This document shows positions 53,301 to 64,000 of a DNA stretch of 64,000 nucleotides, in pieces (positions within the stretch are counted from its first letter, which is position 1; each line of letters opens with the position of its first letter). Location: assembly GCA_035582835.1 (NCBI GenBank), contig JAYKAV010003433.1:214312-278311 (forward strand), in the 5' to 3' direction. Under the pieces are notes generated by a model. The model ran no database searches. It worked only from the letters and a program-made list of their open reading frames with translations, and was not told where the DNA came from. The DNA comes from Phoebastria nigripes. Lineage: Eukaryota > Chordata > Aves > Procellariiformes > Diomedeidae. The translations under genes and the position numbers were made by a program.

Positions 53301-55965
53301 CAAAAAGTGTGTCTATTCAGTAGTCATGTCTTTGCCAAAAGACTAGGTTAAGTAGATATACCAACTAGGATGGCAGCAACTGCTAGACCTGCTAGTATAA
53401 AATTCACATACATACAGAGACCAGCCTGCTGGCTTAAAACTATCTGAATACGAAGATTCAACTCTCAAGAAGTCAAATATGGAGGCTGGTGAGGTGTCCC
53501 AAGCTTCAGGACTTACGATCATCAAGAAATTGAAGCCCAAGGTTCTGGGAAACCTGTCTCTGCCCTGGGCTTGACTAAGGTGAGTTTTGGAAGTTTTCAT
53601 GCTCTCTGCTATAAACTGTAGCCTGGGAAATCTGAAACAGACTTAAAAGGTCTGGGGGATCATGACAGGTAGTACAGCTGAACTCCCTTGGAAACCCCTT
53701 GTAACTGTCAGGGAAATATGGCTTTTTAAATAAATTTTAGCACAGGATGCAGAATTTTAGCATCATCTAGTTCATTGTGACATCAAAAAAAAAAAAAATT
53801 ATTTGGATTCAACTGATAGTGAAGCTAAGTATTGAAAGAATTCAATTTCCATGAACCTGAAATCCTTCTTTTAGGCAAATTCTCTGGTTAAATCTCCTTT
53901 AAAATACTGCTTCCAGTTGTTTTCCTTTTTAATATTAATAGTTGTAAGTGCTGTGTAAATGGCTACCAAATAAAATAAGTCTTCCTTCCTGATTAATTAA
54001 CCGTATTTGAAAGCTTTAGTTTAGCAGAAGTGCTAGGTATCTGTTTCACTTAGGCACTAGTAGTAATGTATTGTTAATTTGCATGACACTGTTTTGATAT
54101 TTACTGTCTAAATAAATAGATAATCCCACTAATAACATAAAAGAAACATAGTTTGAAATATTTTATCAGGTGTTACTCTACAAAACTAATCACATTTAAA
54201 GTAAAATAAATAAAGAAGTTGATTTAAATGAAACTGCAAAAACTTAGTCCTTTTTCCCTTCTCCTATATCATAGTTTTATATCACTAATTTGAGAGGAGT
54301 TAGTCTCAAATTACACCAGTATGTAAGAAGAACCAGAAGATGTGTGCAGAATATGACAGGAACCCCATATCCTGCAGGGGAAGCAGAGCAAGGCTTTTTG
54401 ATCTGGTAACAAGGAATGAACACCTTTCCACAGTCTTCTCAGTCCAGAAGGTAGAGATAGAGAAAATAAAGCGAGGAATGACGGGTGAGTAAAAGAAGCT
54501 TCGTTGAATCTAGAAAAGAAAATTCCAATGATGTCTAACACTCTACAAAATGGCTTTTCATCTTAGGATATTCAGTGATACACAAGGAGCAATCCATTGT
54601 GTGAAAAGCATTTTGTGTTATGGCATATCAACCCAGTAGCATAAATAGGATGATTTGCAAGGGAAAGAAAAAAACAAAACACAACCTCTCTCTGTGTCAC
54701 TGCCCCCTCTTACCCTGTTTTTTCTCCCTTCCTCTTCACTAGAAAGGAGGTTATGATGTGGGGAATTTACCCTACTCAGTCTCATGTTGAATCTTACAAA
54801 GCCTCTGCATTGCTTTCTGTTGTTAAAGAATTGGAAGAAAATAGCTTATCATTGCTTACACTCTGAGTGTTTCCTCCATAACTGAGGAACCGATTGAGAA
54901 GTAGGTAAAGTGGAAGTAGTCTTTGAAGGTATCTGAAGAAAGATCCCATTTTCCTAAGACCATTTCTTAAGACATCAATATTCAATTTCAGGTGCTAAAA
55001 ATGTATTTGAAAAGAGTTCATCTGGGCTTTCAAGATTCTCTAAAAATCTATGAATAGATCAACTAGTGTGTATTTTTTCAGTGAACAGGATACATATATA
55101 GTTATTGCATGGTATATATAACATATAATACACCAACCTGCATACAATTTTGTATTTGTCATTCAGAGGCAGAAAGATTTTATTTTAAATGACGGAAGAN
55201 GTCTTTATGCAGAATAAATAATCCACTGATCGTAGTTCTCCTTTGTAATAAGCTCAGAATGTCAGTGTTAGAAACCTTTCTGCTGATAACAAACTCTCTT
55301 CTTTTTCTAAGGAGAAAGTTTAATTTGGTTTGCATTCGGATTTCTTGCTTAAGCTTTCAAAGGGTTAGTAGCTAAGATGAGAAAAAAACACGGGCTGCTG
55401 GATATTTTAATCTTCAAATTGTCCTTACTGTCTTCCTATAATCCTGTCATAATTTCTACTATAAATGCTATCTTTCAAGGTTTACTACATCAGCTATTTT
55501 CAAAACAGAGACTTGGCCTGATGATTGTCAGAAAGAATTAATGGAATGCTAATTAAAAACAAAAAGCAAACAGTTTGTTTGATGCATAACTATACTATCA
55601 AAACATTTGAAACAGGAAACAAAGTGCAGTAATAGTCACTGCTTTGTCAAGAGAAGTTATGGGGAATTGACCTGGATATTTAACCTGACTGATTTTTTTT
55701 TTTCTTTTTTTCTTTTCCCCTTTATCAGTGGTCCAGATCTTATGCAAGTGTATTTTTTATGGAAATGTCTCTTCCCAATCATAAATCATATTTTCATGCC
55801 TCACAATTTAAATATATAGCAATGTGGACAATGCGGAAAAATAAATCTGGACTCAGCTCCACAGTAAGCTGTACCAATATTAGCTTCCCTCTGGGTCTTT
55901 TGTAGTTTTACAGAACTTACTTACAGGAAGGGTGTTTGCACAATCAAAGGGGCAATTGCAGATAC
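47371..55965. other. Unique DNA, 8.6 kb; a few exon-like signals, no confirmed gene
   Basis: No CR1 or LTR copies occur here, the longest such stretch in the window. A (CA)n-like tract lies at 52014-52030, and short poly-A tracts occur near 47408 and 53787. Candidate minus-strand exon-like segments at 51010-51288 and 54860-54994 and an open frame at 49831-50103 are discussed as findings. None is strong enough to call a gene. Confidence 0.45.
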
Positions 55966-55970
55966 TGTAT

Positions 55971-56546
55971 TGTTGTGGTTTAATCCAGCAGGCAGCTAAA
56001 CACCACACAGCCATTTGCTTGCTCCCCTCCAGTGGCATGGGTAGAGAATTGGAAAAAAAAAAAAAAGGTAAAACTCGTGGGTTGAGATAAAGACAATTTA
56101 ATAAGATGGAAAAGAAAGGGAAAAATAATAATAATTATAAAAGAATATACAAAACAAGTGATGCACAATGCAATTGCTCACCACCCGCTGACTGATGCCC
56201 AGCCAGTTCCTGAGCAGTGGACCCCTGAGCAGCGGACCCCTGGCCAGCTTTTCCCCTAGATTATATACTGAGCATGATGGTCTTATGGTATGGAATATCC
56301 CTTTGGTCAGTTGGGGTCGGCTGTCCCAGCTGTGTCCCCTCCCAACCTCTTGTGCACCCCCAGCCTACTCACTGGTGGGGCAGTGTGAGAAGCAGNAAAA
56401 GGCCTTGGCTCTGTGGAAGCACTGCTCAGCAATAGCTAAAACATCTCTGTGTTATCAACACTGTTTTCAGCACAAGTCCAAAACACACAAGCACCATACT
56501 AGCTACTAGAAAGAAAATTAACTCTATCCCAGCTGAAACCAGGACA
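55971..56546 (-). mobile_element. ERVL-type solo LTR, minus strand, exact TSD TGTAT
   Basis: The 576-bp LTR runs from TGTTGTGGTTTAATCC at 55971 to ...GAAACCAGGACA at 56546. It is flanked by identical TGTAT copies at 55966-55970 and 56547-56551. It has the standard leader ('gatgcacaatgcaattgctc', 'ctgatgcccagccagttcc'), a reduced AAT tract (about 56126-56138), a decayed CRE, and TATA near 56261. A 16-base unit around 'gagcagtggacccct' is tandemly duplicated at about 56211-56243. The U3 matches the variant copy at 46775 more closely than the others ('cttgtgcacccccagcctac'), while the leader matches the standard copies. Confidence 0.95.
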
Positions 56547-56551
56547 TGTAT

Positions 56552-58414
56552 TTAGAGGAGTATTTGGGTTGCACTCTCACTCCCTCATTGGCTCATCACC
56601 TGGGGCAAATAGTGTCCTGAGGAGACAATGGGAGAGATGGAGATATTACTGTCCTATTCTAGTCTGCAAAGCGAGACGAGAACACAAAGTGAGACGAGAA
56701 CACAAGGCATAGCTGCCTATGCTCCATCTCAGGATGTCTGCTGCTTCTGGATAGCTGCTCCATGCACAACTCTTGGTCACAGATGAAGCATAACAGTATA
56801 TGATTTCAGCAAAGCAGATAAGACGTATTCTCAAATGCAAATAATTAATAACTGCAATGACATGGTAAGTGATTCATAGACATCCAGAAGCAGATTAATA
56901 ACAATACATTTAATGGTCTATGTCTGCAGGCATTTAATCTAGAAGGACCCAATGGTAACTTTTTAGAGTTACATGTTAGCATGCAAATCATTGCTCAGTA
57001 CTGGTAAATATAGGACCAAGACTTCCTAAAAGCGTCATTTAATCAAAAGAAATTCCTGCAACTTACCCACTACCTACTTGCTATTAGGCTGGCAACTAAC
57101 AGAAATATTTTTTTCTTATCAGTTGCTTATACCTCAACTAAGTGCCTTTTAAACTCCAGAAATTAATTTTCCATTTGTGCAATGACATGTCAATCCAGCT
57201 ATATGGTCAAGAACGGGAACAGAGCATATGTGTATACATTCTGAAAGTGGAGAAAATAAGTGAGTTTTATATTTCCATTTACCTATTGTTTTCATAGGAA
57301 GTGGGAGCCAATTTAAGGTATACTGAAGGGAAGAGAAGTTACTTGTCTACATCTTTTAATGTAAGGAAATGATAATTCCAATAAATTTTTAAGAAAATCA
57401 TTAAGACATATAAAGATACTGCAGGAAAAAAAAAAATTGAAAAAGTTTTAGGCACATATCCAAAAAGGCTAACTAAGGAATAGAGTCACTCTAGACTTAT
57501 TTTTCACAGAAAGTGATTTAAATTTAAAATCTGAATTGTTCTCTGGAGATACCTAACTCTCTTTTGTGAACATAGGGAAGTGTAAATGAGCTAGGCTCTT
57601 AAATTAAATAAATCAACTGGTGCTCAATTAAGGCAGGATGAATGTAGACTAAGCTGCCTGGTTTATTTCTTTTTGCTTTCTTTTCACTGAACAGTCTGTC
57701 TGGGTTTCACAAAGAACATTTTCTCTTTGATTCACTGAGGAATGTCATGATCTTGATTCACTGTGTACTCTCCAGCTCAAACAGTTCTCACATTATATTA
57801 GCTGTTCAGTGTTGTACAAGGGTTTGAGCAAAAAGACAGGAGAAAGTGAAACTGTAAAGGACTTTCGGCTGATGGCTTTTCACTTCTTAAGGACTGATCC
57901 AAAATTACAACATTACATATTGTTCTCTATTGCATGTTATTTTATAGATTTCAGATGACTTTGCAAATTATTTTCTTTTTCTGTTCCTAGTGATCTTGCT
58001 AAATATGCTCTNGTGGCAAGTGTCTTTCAAAATATTTCTTGTTAGAACTAAATGGGCACTAAGCAGTTTTGATTCAATAATAACTTCTGAAATAGTCTAC
58101 ACCCCCAAAACTCTTTGACCAGGGGGAACAGCCAGCATTCAATTTTATACATGAAACTGCCTATCATTTACCTAGAGTAAACTCATTTGCAGAGTTCACT
58201 GTATAAATCCTTCTACTTATAACAAGAATTCACTGAGACCATAGGGTTTGTTTTTTGTATAACATCCAGAATGGTAAACAGCAATGCAAATAAATAAATA
58301 CATAGATAAGTAAATAAATAAATACATAAATTCAGTCAGAATCTCCTACTTCTTAGACAATAATTTGTCTGGGAATATATTTGACAGACTGAGTATCTTT
58401 TTATAATAAAGGTC
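56552..58414. other. Unique AT-rich DNA
   Basis: Contains an 18-bp tandem duplication with one mismatch (56668-56703), a poly-A at 57424-57435 and A-rich tetranucleotide sequence (AAAT/ACAT) at 58284-58330. No gene was recognised. Confidence 0.5.
56668..56703. repeat. 18-bp tandem duplication, one mismatch
   Basis: Two adjacent copies of 'aaagcgagacgagaacac', the second with T in place of C at position 5. Confidence 0.92.
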
Positions 58415-59063
58415 TGTGATGGATTGACCTTGGCCATTTGCCAGACATCCACCCAGCTGCTCTCTCACTCCCCCTCCTCAACATGACAAAGGTAAGAAAA
58501 GACAATGAAAACATTTATGGGTCAAGATAGACAGGGGGATCACTTACCAATTACCATCACGGGTAAAACAGACTCAACTCAGGGAAAACTAATTTAATTT
58601 ATTGCCAATTAAAATAGAGTAGGATGTTGAGAAACAAAGACCCCCCCGCTCTCCCCCNAAAGCATCTTCTCCCCGACCCCATCCCTTCTTTTCCCAGGCT
58701 GAACTTCATACTTTCATTCCTGACTCCTCTACCTCCCCCACCCGAGGGGGGATGGGGAATGGGGGTTGTGGTCAGTCCATAACATCTCCTCTCTGCTGCT
58801 CCTTCCTCCTCACACTTTTCCCCTGCTCCTGCATGGGTCCTCTCCACAGGCTGCAGTTCCTTCACGACATATCCACCTGCTCCGGTGTGGGATCCTTGAT
58901 TGGCTGTAGTGTGGATATCTGCTCTGGCATGGTCTTTCCACGGGCAGCAGGGAAATACCCACTATGTGGTCTTCTGCAGGGGCTGCAGAGGAATCTCTGC
59001 TCCAGCACCTGCAGCACTGCCTCCTCCTCCTTCTTCTCTGACCTTGGTCTGCAGAACTTTCAC
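58415..59063 (-). mobile_element. ERVK-like LTR, minus strand, truncated
   Basis: It starts TGTGATGGATTGACCTTGGCC, matching the outer LTR at 4177, and shares 'cacttaccaattacc', 'tttaatttattgccaatt' (AATAAA on the minus strand from 58598-58603), 'ggggaatgggggttgtgg' and the 'ctgctcc' repeats. It breaks off near 59063, within the region that in the other copy is followed by TATA and U3, so U3 is lost. The plus-strand frames at 58752-59096 are antisense artefacts. Confidence 0.82.
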
Positions 59064-61290
59064 ATCATCTACNGTATCTTTTGGATAACCTGTTAACTAA
59101 ACATCAGTTTAATTTTTACAAATAACTTGCTAGGAACCCTCTGCCCTCCCCTCCCCCCCAACAACCAGAACACCACACTGAATGGATTTTCTGTGAATGT
59201 CGGGGTATCCTCAGTCTTGCCATCTTATCTGTATAATCCTGCTGTATCTTCACTAACTGACTTACAAAGTGGGGTCTTGAGAATCAACTTTACCTAAATG
59301 TAAGAATCCTAAAGTCCAAAAAAGGTACTTAAATATCACCCTGCAATTGGGATTCTTGTATATAAAGGAGGTAAAGTCATAGCATACTATTTTTCTTGCT
59401 TCTTCTCCTTTTTTAAAGATGTTCCTAAATGTTTCCTATTAATGAAAAAGATTCACTTGGAGTTTGAAGTAAAGTACCTAACTTGATTTATCACTTCTCT
59501 TAAAAATGTTCTGCATGAACACTGAACCCAGTTTTGAACTTTCTGGGTATCTGTAAAGAGCTGTGAATTGTAAAGCATCATTGATCTTTAACAGGGGTCA
59601 GGTTTAGAGCGGTTGTAATCTAAAGGAATTTATGTTTCAAACTACAGTAATACTGGTCCAAGAGCTAGGTGCCTAGCTTGTCTAGGAAAATATAATCAGT
59701 AAGGTTTCAATGCAACCTAGATAACTGTCACAGATGTTCTCTCCCATCAGAAAAACCAGGAGGAATGGTGATGTAACCACTATCTCATCCGAGGGCAAGG
59801 AAACCTCCCTTCCCACACTCTCTTTGTCACCTTAGCACTAAGTTAAGACTCCTTCAAAGTGTACTGTGGATTTTAACATTGGAGGTAATATTTGTACTTT
59901 ATTTGCTTGCTATGTTCAAGTTTGATACTGAATTATTGGAAGCCAGTTTGCTCAGACCACCAGNGTCCTGAGGTGTGCACTACACTTTTAGAAGAGCAGG
60001 AGATTAAATGAATGCACCTCACTGGTTTTGGTACATTTGTGCTCATTTTTCTTAAAACATGCCATGGTACACCCCATATTTCACTAATCATCCAGACTGC
60101 AGTTCCAGCCATACACCTAATTTTCTGCCATGGTCAGGGCTTACCCTGATAAGTCACTGGGACATTGGCATTAGTCCAGAGCAAGCAGCAGAGTAGACAT
60201 CAGCAGCATGGCTATACAGTGAGAACACAATAGTTACTATGAAGTCAAGGCATATCAGGACAGTGTGTGTGTATTTGTGTGTGTATGTATATACTTTTAT
60301 ATATATAGACAATTTTAATTAAACCCTCTACATTTAAAAAATCTTTTTTTAAATTAGTGTCAGAACTCTCAGGTATTATAATCATATTGATTTAAAATTA
60401 TTAATAAAGTTAAATAGGTAAATAAATGTCTGTCAGACTGACATCTAATTCACCATAATAGACAAGTGCAGAATTTCTTCTGTATGAATTTTCAGCTTGT
60501 TTTACTGTCAGCAGTGAAACTCAACTTATTCAAACTTGTCTTTTAAACTGATGTAAACTTTGAGATCNTTTCATAGCTCATTATGCTTTGTGCTAATTTA
60601 TGGAATGTAAAATGCAAACTAGGTTTCGTACCTTTCTGTTTTCATATTCTTAACAAGGATCACAATTATTATTGTGGGCAGGCTGAATAGATTTCATATG
60701 TGTATCCCTATTAAGTGTTTCTTCAAAAAAGAGGATTAATCTCAAGTATGGCTTTGTTATTTAGTTAGTTTTATTTAAAACAGATTCCCTGGGGCATTTT
60801 AATGAGAACAAAATGTGCAGGGAGCCACATACACAAGTTGATGCACAAATATTTTAAAATTAAATGCAATTACTGTTAGGCACTTTTACTTGGCTTAGTT
60901 TTCTTCTATGATCCAAAAGAGAAGTCAGAAAACACACAGTTTATTTATAAATTCATATCTATAGAAAATCTTCATCAGATGACCTTAAATAACTAGTAGT
61001 TAAATAACTGAAAAAANCAATTTAAGTCCTGAGGAAAACATCTTTGCAAATCAATAAAAAGTAAAAATAATTTAAATGTTTCTGATCAATATAAATCTTG
61101 CTTCCATTGTGTTTCTATTTTCATCAGGCAAATGAAGTTTAACTGAACTATATTCCCAATAAGCCAAGACCAGTTTCTAGCAACTGCACTGTTGTCCCTA
61201 ATCAGTGTTAAACAGCTCAAGCTAGGAGATCGATATGAAGAATTTTCATACTGTTGGCATCCATAAGTGATTTAACAATAGAAAAATGGA
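59064..61290. other. Unique AT-rich DNA
   Basis: Contains a (TG)n/(TA)n-type simple stretch at 60261-60308. No gene or transposon was recognised. Confidence 0.5.
60261..60308. repeat. Imperfect (TG)n/(TA)n microsatellite
   Basis: Alternating 'gtgtgtgtatttgtgtgtgtatg' and 'tatatatatag' words. Low complexity only. Confidence 0.85.
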
Positions 61291-61617
61291 CAGTGAAGTA
61301 GATTGAAAACTGTCAGAACTGCTAGGCTCAGATGGTTGTGATCAGCAGCATCAAGTCCAGCTAGACACCAGTCACTAGTGATGTGTCCCAGGGACCAATA
61401 CTATGTCCAGCACTGTTTAACATCTTCATTAATGACCTGGGTGACAGGACAAAGTGCATCCTCGGCAAGTTTGCAGGCACTACAGAACTCATTGTAGATA
61501 TGCCAGATGGGTGTGTTGCCATTTAAAGAGACCTGGACAGGCTGGAGAAATGGGCCAACAGGAATCTCATGAAGTTCAACAAAAGGAAATGTCAAGTCCA
61601 GCCCTTGGAGAAGAATA
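61291..61617 (+). mobile_element. CR1 fragment, plus strand, RT palm region only
   Basis: Sense CR1 words run from 'gaagtagattgaaaactg' through the RT motif before the active site and LFNIFINDLGD. At about 61465 comes KFAGT, where the catalytic FADD box should be, and then DLDRLEKWANRNLMKF. A stop (TAA after GCCATT, about 61525) and indels break the frame. Neither the 5' part nor the 3' tail is present, so it has lost both ends. The replaced aspartates alone rule out activity. Confidence 0.88.
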
Positions 61618-61770
61618 ATATATGTGTACCTATATTACTCACNCAAAGCCAGTCACAGAATTTCTTATATATAAAAACAGCTGGTATATTTAACTCATGA
61701 ACCAATCATCTGTTGCAATTACCTAATGAAACCACACAGCTGAAGAATGTGAGAAAGTGAGACTGCAATC

Positions 61771-62150
61771 TTAGAATCACAGAAACATAGGATGGTTTGG
61801 GTTGGAAGGGAACTTTAAAGATCACCTAGTCCAACCCCCCTGCAGTAACATCTTCCACTAGATCAGGTTACTCAAAGCCCCATCTGAACTGACCTTGAAT
61901 ACTTCCAATGATGGGGCATCCACAAGTCCTCTGGGCAACCTGTTCCAGTGTCTCACCACCCCCATCATATAAAAATTTCTTCCTTATGTCCAATCTAAAC
62001 CTACCCTCTTTCAGTTTAAAACTGCTGGCCCTTGTCCTGTCACTACAGACCCTGATAAAAAGTCTTTCTCCATCTTTCTTTTAAGCCCCCTTTAAGTATT
62101 GAAAGGCTGCAACAAGGTCCCCCCAGAGCCTTCTCTTCTCCAGGCTGAAC
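61771..62150 (-). mobile_element. CR1 LINE 3' fragment, minus strand
   Basis: The decayed octamer end 'ttagaatcacagaaacatag' is followed by the CR1 3' region and coding words matching the copy at 31599 ('gggcaacctgttccagtg', 'cttatgtccaatctaaacc'). It stops at 'ccaggctgaac' (62150). No open frame above 60 codons remains, so it is more decayed than the related copy at 31599. Confidence 0.92.
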
Positions 62151-64000
62151 AAATGAAATGTACTGAACATATTGTNTATATATATATATTTTGTTTCTAG
62201 TAATCACAGCAGCTTTTTAGGAGGAAATAATCTGCTTGAATTGAGTAAACAAACATGAATTCTAAGAAAAAGTAATTAAACAGAATTCCAAAAGCAGCAA
62301 AAAAGCTAGCTACTGTCCATTGGGAAAAGCACTAAGCAAAGCATAAATAAAAGATTTAGTTGAATGCTCTTTTCAGTCTGATTTTTATAATATGTTGAAA
62401 ATCAAATAATGTTGTAACAGAATGTGATACACATAGCTTAACAAAATTTCTGTGCTTTTAATTAACACATAGGCAAACTTCATATCTATTTCAGCATTCT
62501 TGTTCAATAATAGTTNAAAAAGAACTGGATCTGGCCTGAGGACAATATGAATGAAATGATAGAAATATATTAGGCATTTTAGCATCTGTGGGCACTGGAA
62601 AAAAACAATTATGAGAATACGATCATGAAGATGAAAAAGGCAGTGGAAGCTTGCTCTATAACATCAGAAAAAAATTGGATGCACTGCAACATATATAGGT
62701 GAATAACATACCCATGGGTAGATAGCCAAGTGATACTAATAATTTTTTAAGTCAGTGAAGCTGTATTCAGTTATGTCAATTGTACCCCACAATTTTTGTT
62801 TACAGACTACAATCAGCCTTTGGATGTGTTAATTTTGAATTTTAATCACATTCTCTCTTTAAAACATATCCCCTATTTCCACTTTCAGTTTACCTGTTTT
62901 CATGTCAAACCGTCAGATCTTTCTTCACCACGTTAAAAAACCTTGTAGTTTTATGTTAGCATATGTTCTCAAGGGTACTTTGTAGATACGGTAAAATCAT
63001 TACAATTAAATGTGTTTCTTTTTTCAGTTTCTGCAATAGAAAACNAAAGAGAAAAAGAAAACTTGAGAGAAAGAAAAAGTTAATTTACCTTCAGGAGCTA
63101 TGCTGAGTGGAATGTTTCATAATTTAAATCAAGATTTAAAAATCTGAATTATTGTAAAGATTGTAGATGGGTTTGGTTGTGTTTTGTTCTGCTGTTACCA
63201 TCACCTTGATTGATTTCAGAGCAGCTTAATTCAAGATTTACCTACTAATATACTTGTGAATTTGAAAGTTGCCCTTTCTAAAGACAGGACAAATTTCAAA
63301 CAATTCAGTAGAGAATAATGGACCATTACTTCCTCATAAACTTGCTAATTACAAAAGGACTGAGATCTATAGCTGCCATACATGATGTACTGTCAAAACG
63401 ATGGATTTGACTTTGATATCACCTCATAGAAGACAGAAACTTTGTGTCCATATATTTAAATTATTACCCAGGTGACATATTTCTTTTAGTAAAAACTTAG
63501 CAGTTTCTAGCCTTGGGGAAGACAATGAGCTATCCACAGCTTAGTTTTTATATTTTACTTCAATCAGCACAAACTCACAGCATGAACAGACACATCTGAA
63601 ACAACATGATCTCACTATCTCTTATTATTAATATCAAGCATTTTTTACATCTATATTTCTCAGTCTGTTACTGTATTTCCTTATTGTCTGAAATCTATAT
63701 ACATGAAATCTATAAACATATGGAAAGTATCAATTTCAATGTTTGGTTTGAATATGAAAATGCCTTTGATCCCTTCCCATACTCTCTTCTGCAGGAAAGT
63801 ACTGTGCTGCTTAATATGAAACANTAAGTTCCTTATACATGTTTCAAAATAGCTATAGCTGAACAACCAACATCAACTTTTTGTTAAAAGCCACATGCTT
63901 TCATATAATTACTATAAACTCCTATTTCAGTTCTATGAAATCCAGTTATTTTCACAATTGTATCAGGAATGAACAATGCAATTATTTAAAAAAAAAAAAA
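62151..64000. other. Unique AT-rich DNA to the end of the window
   Basis: No gene recognised. (TA)n-like sequence lies at 62176-62190, and the window ends in a run of 12 A. Confidence 0.5.

Noticed and set aside
53343..53600. 85-codon minus-strand frame with Cys-Cys near the end
   Set aside because: The spacing and context do not fit a chemokine or other cysteine-motif family, and splice signals around it are weak.

Overview
The window looks like bird nuclear DNA from an AT-rich, gene-poor region of a draft assembly. The evidence is at least eleven CR1 LINE copies, several ending in the (ATTCTATG)n octamer repeat typical of CR1, plus two or three families of solo endogenous-retrovirus LTRs of avian type. 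No mammalian-style SINE or L1 was seen. I found no confident cellular protein-coding gene, rRNA, tRNA or CRISPR array. Nearly all longer open frames are pieces or antisense shadows of transposable elements, or lie in low-complexity or N-filled sequence. There are two assembly gaps (3113-3417 and 14228-14628) and many isolated N bases.

Layout. 1-14.6 kb: CR1 fragments at 0.43-1.08 kb and 7.63-8.55 kb; a gap-truncated ERVL-type LTR (to 3887); an ERVK-like LTR (4177-5614) with an ERVL-type LTR inserted in it, flanked by CCTCC duplications; a nest of three CR1 pieces in both orientations (9.71-11.16 kb); and a probable ERV1-like LTR running into the second gap. 14.6-25.1 kb: mostly unique AT-rich DNA with two small CR1 pieces. 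25.15-30.19 kb: the main feature, a near full-length CR1 on the minus strand (about 4.5 kb of its own sequence) with recognisable ORF1 (Cys motif, coiled coil, SGNH/GDSL-type esterase) and ORF2 (endonuclease and reverse transcriptase). Both ORFs are broken, and ORF2 is split by a 557-bp ERVL-type solo LTR. 31.6-34.0 kb: another CR1 and two LTRs. 34-46.8 kb: unique DNA, microsatellites and a possible 3' end of another ERV (39.85-40.74 kb). 46.8-64 kb: two more ERVL-type LTRs, a second ERVK-like LTR, two CR1 fragments, and a few exon-like signals of unknown value on the minus strand (51.0-51.3 and 54.86-54.99 kb).

The elements do not form a working system. They are a stratified record of insertions: CR1 into older CR1, LTR into CR1, LTR into LTR. 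Four LTR copies have 5-bp target duplications I could read (three exact, one with two differences), which fits ERVL-type integration. Every CR1 reverse transcriptase or esterase seen is truncated, frameshifted or lacks key residues, so none should be autonomous. I found no evidence for a new biological system. The items most worth checking are the candidate terminal exon at 51.0-51.3 kb, the LTR with a replaced R-region segment (46.8-47.4 kb) and the possible ERV 3' end at about 40 kb.
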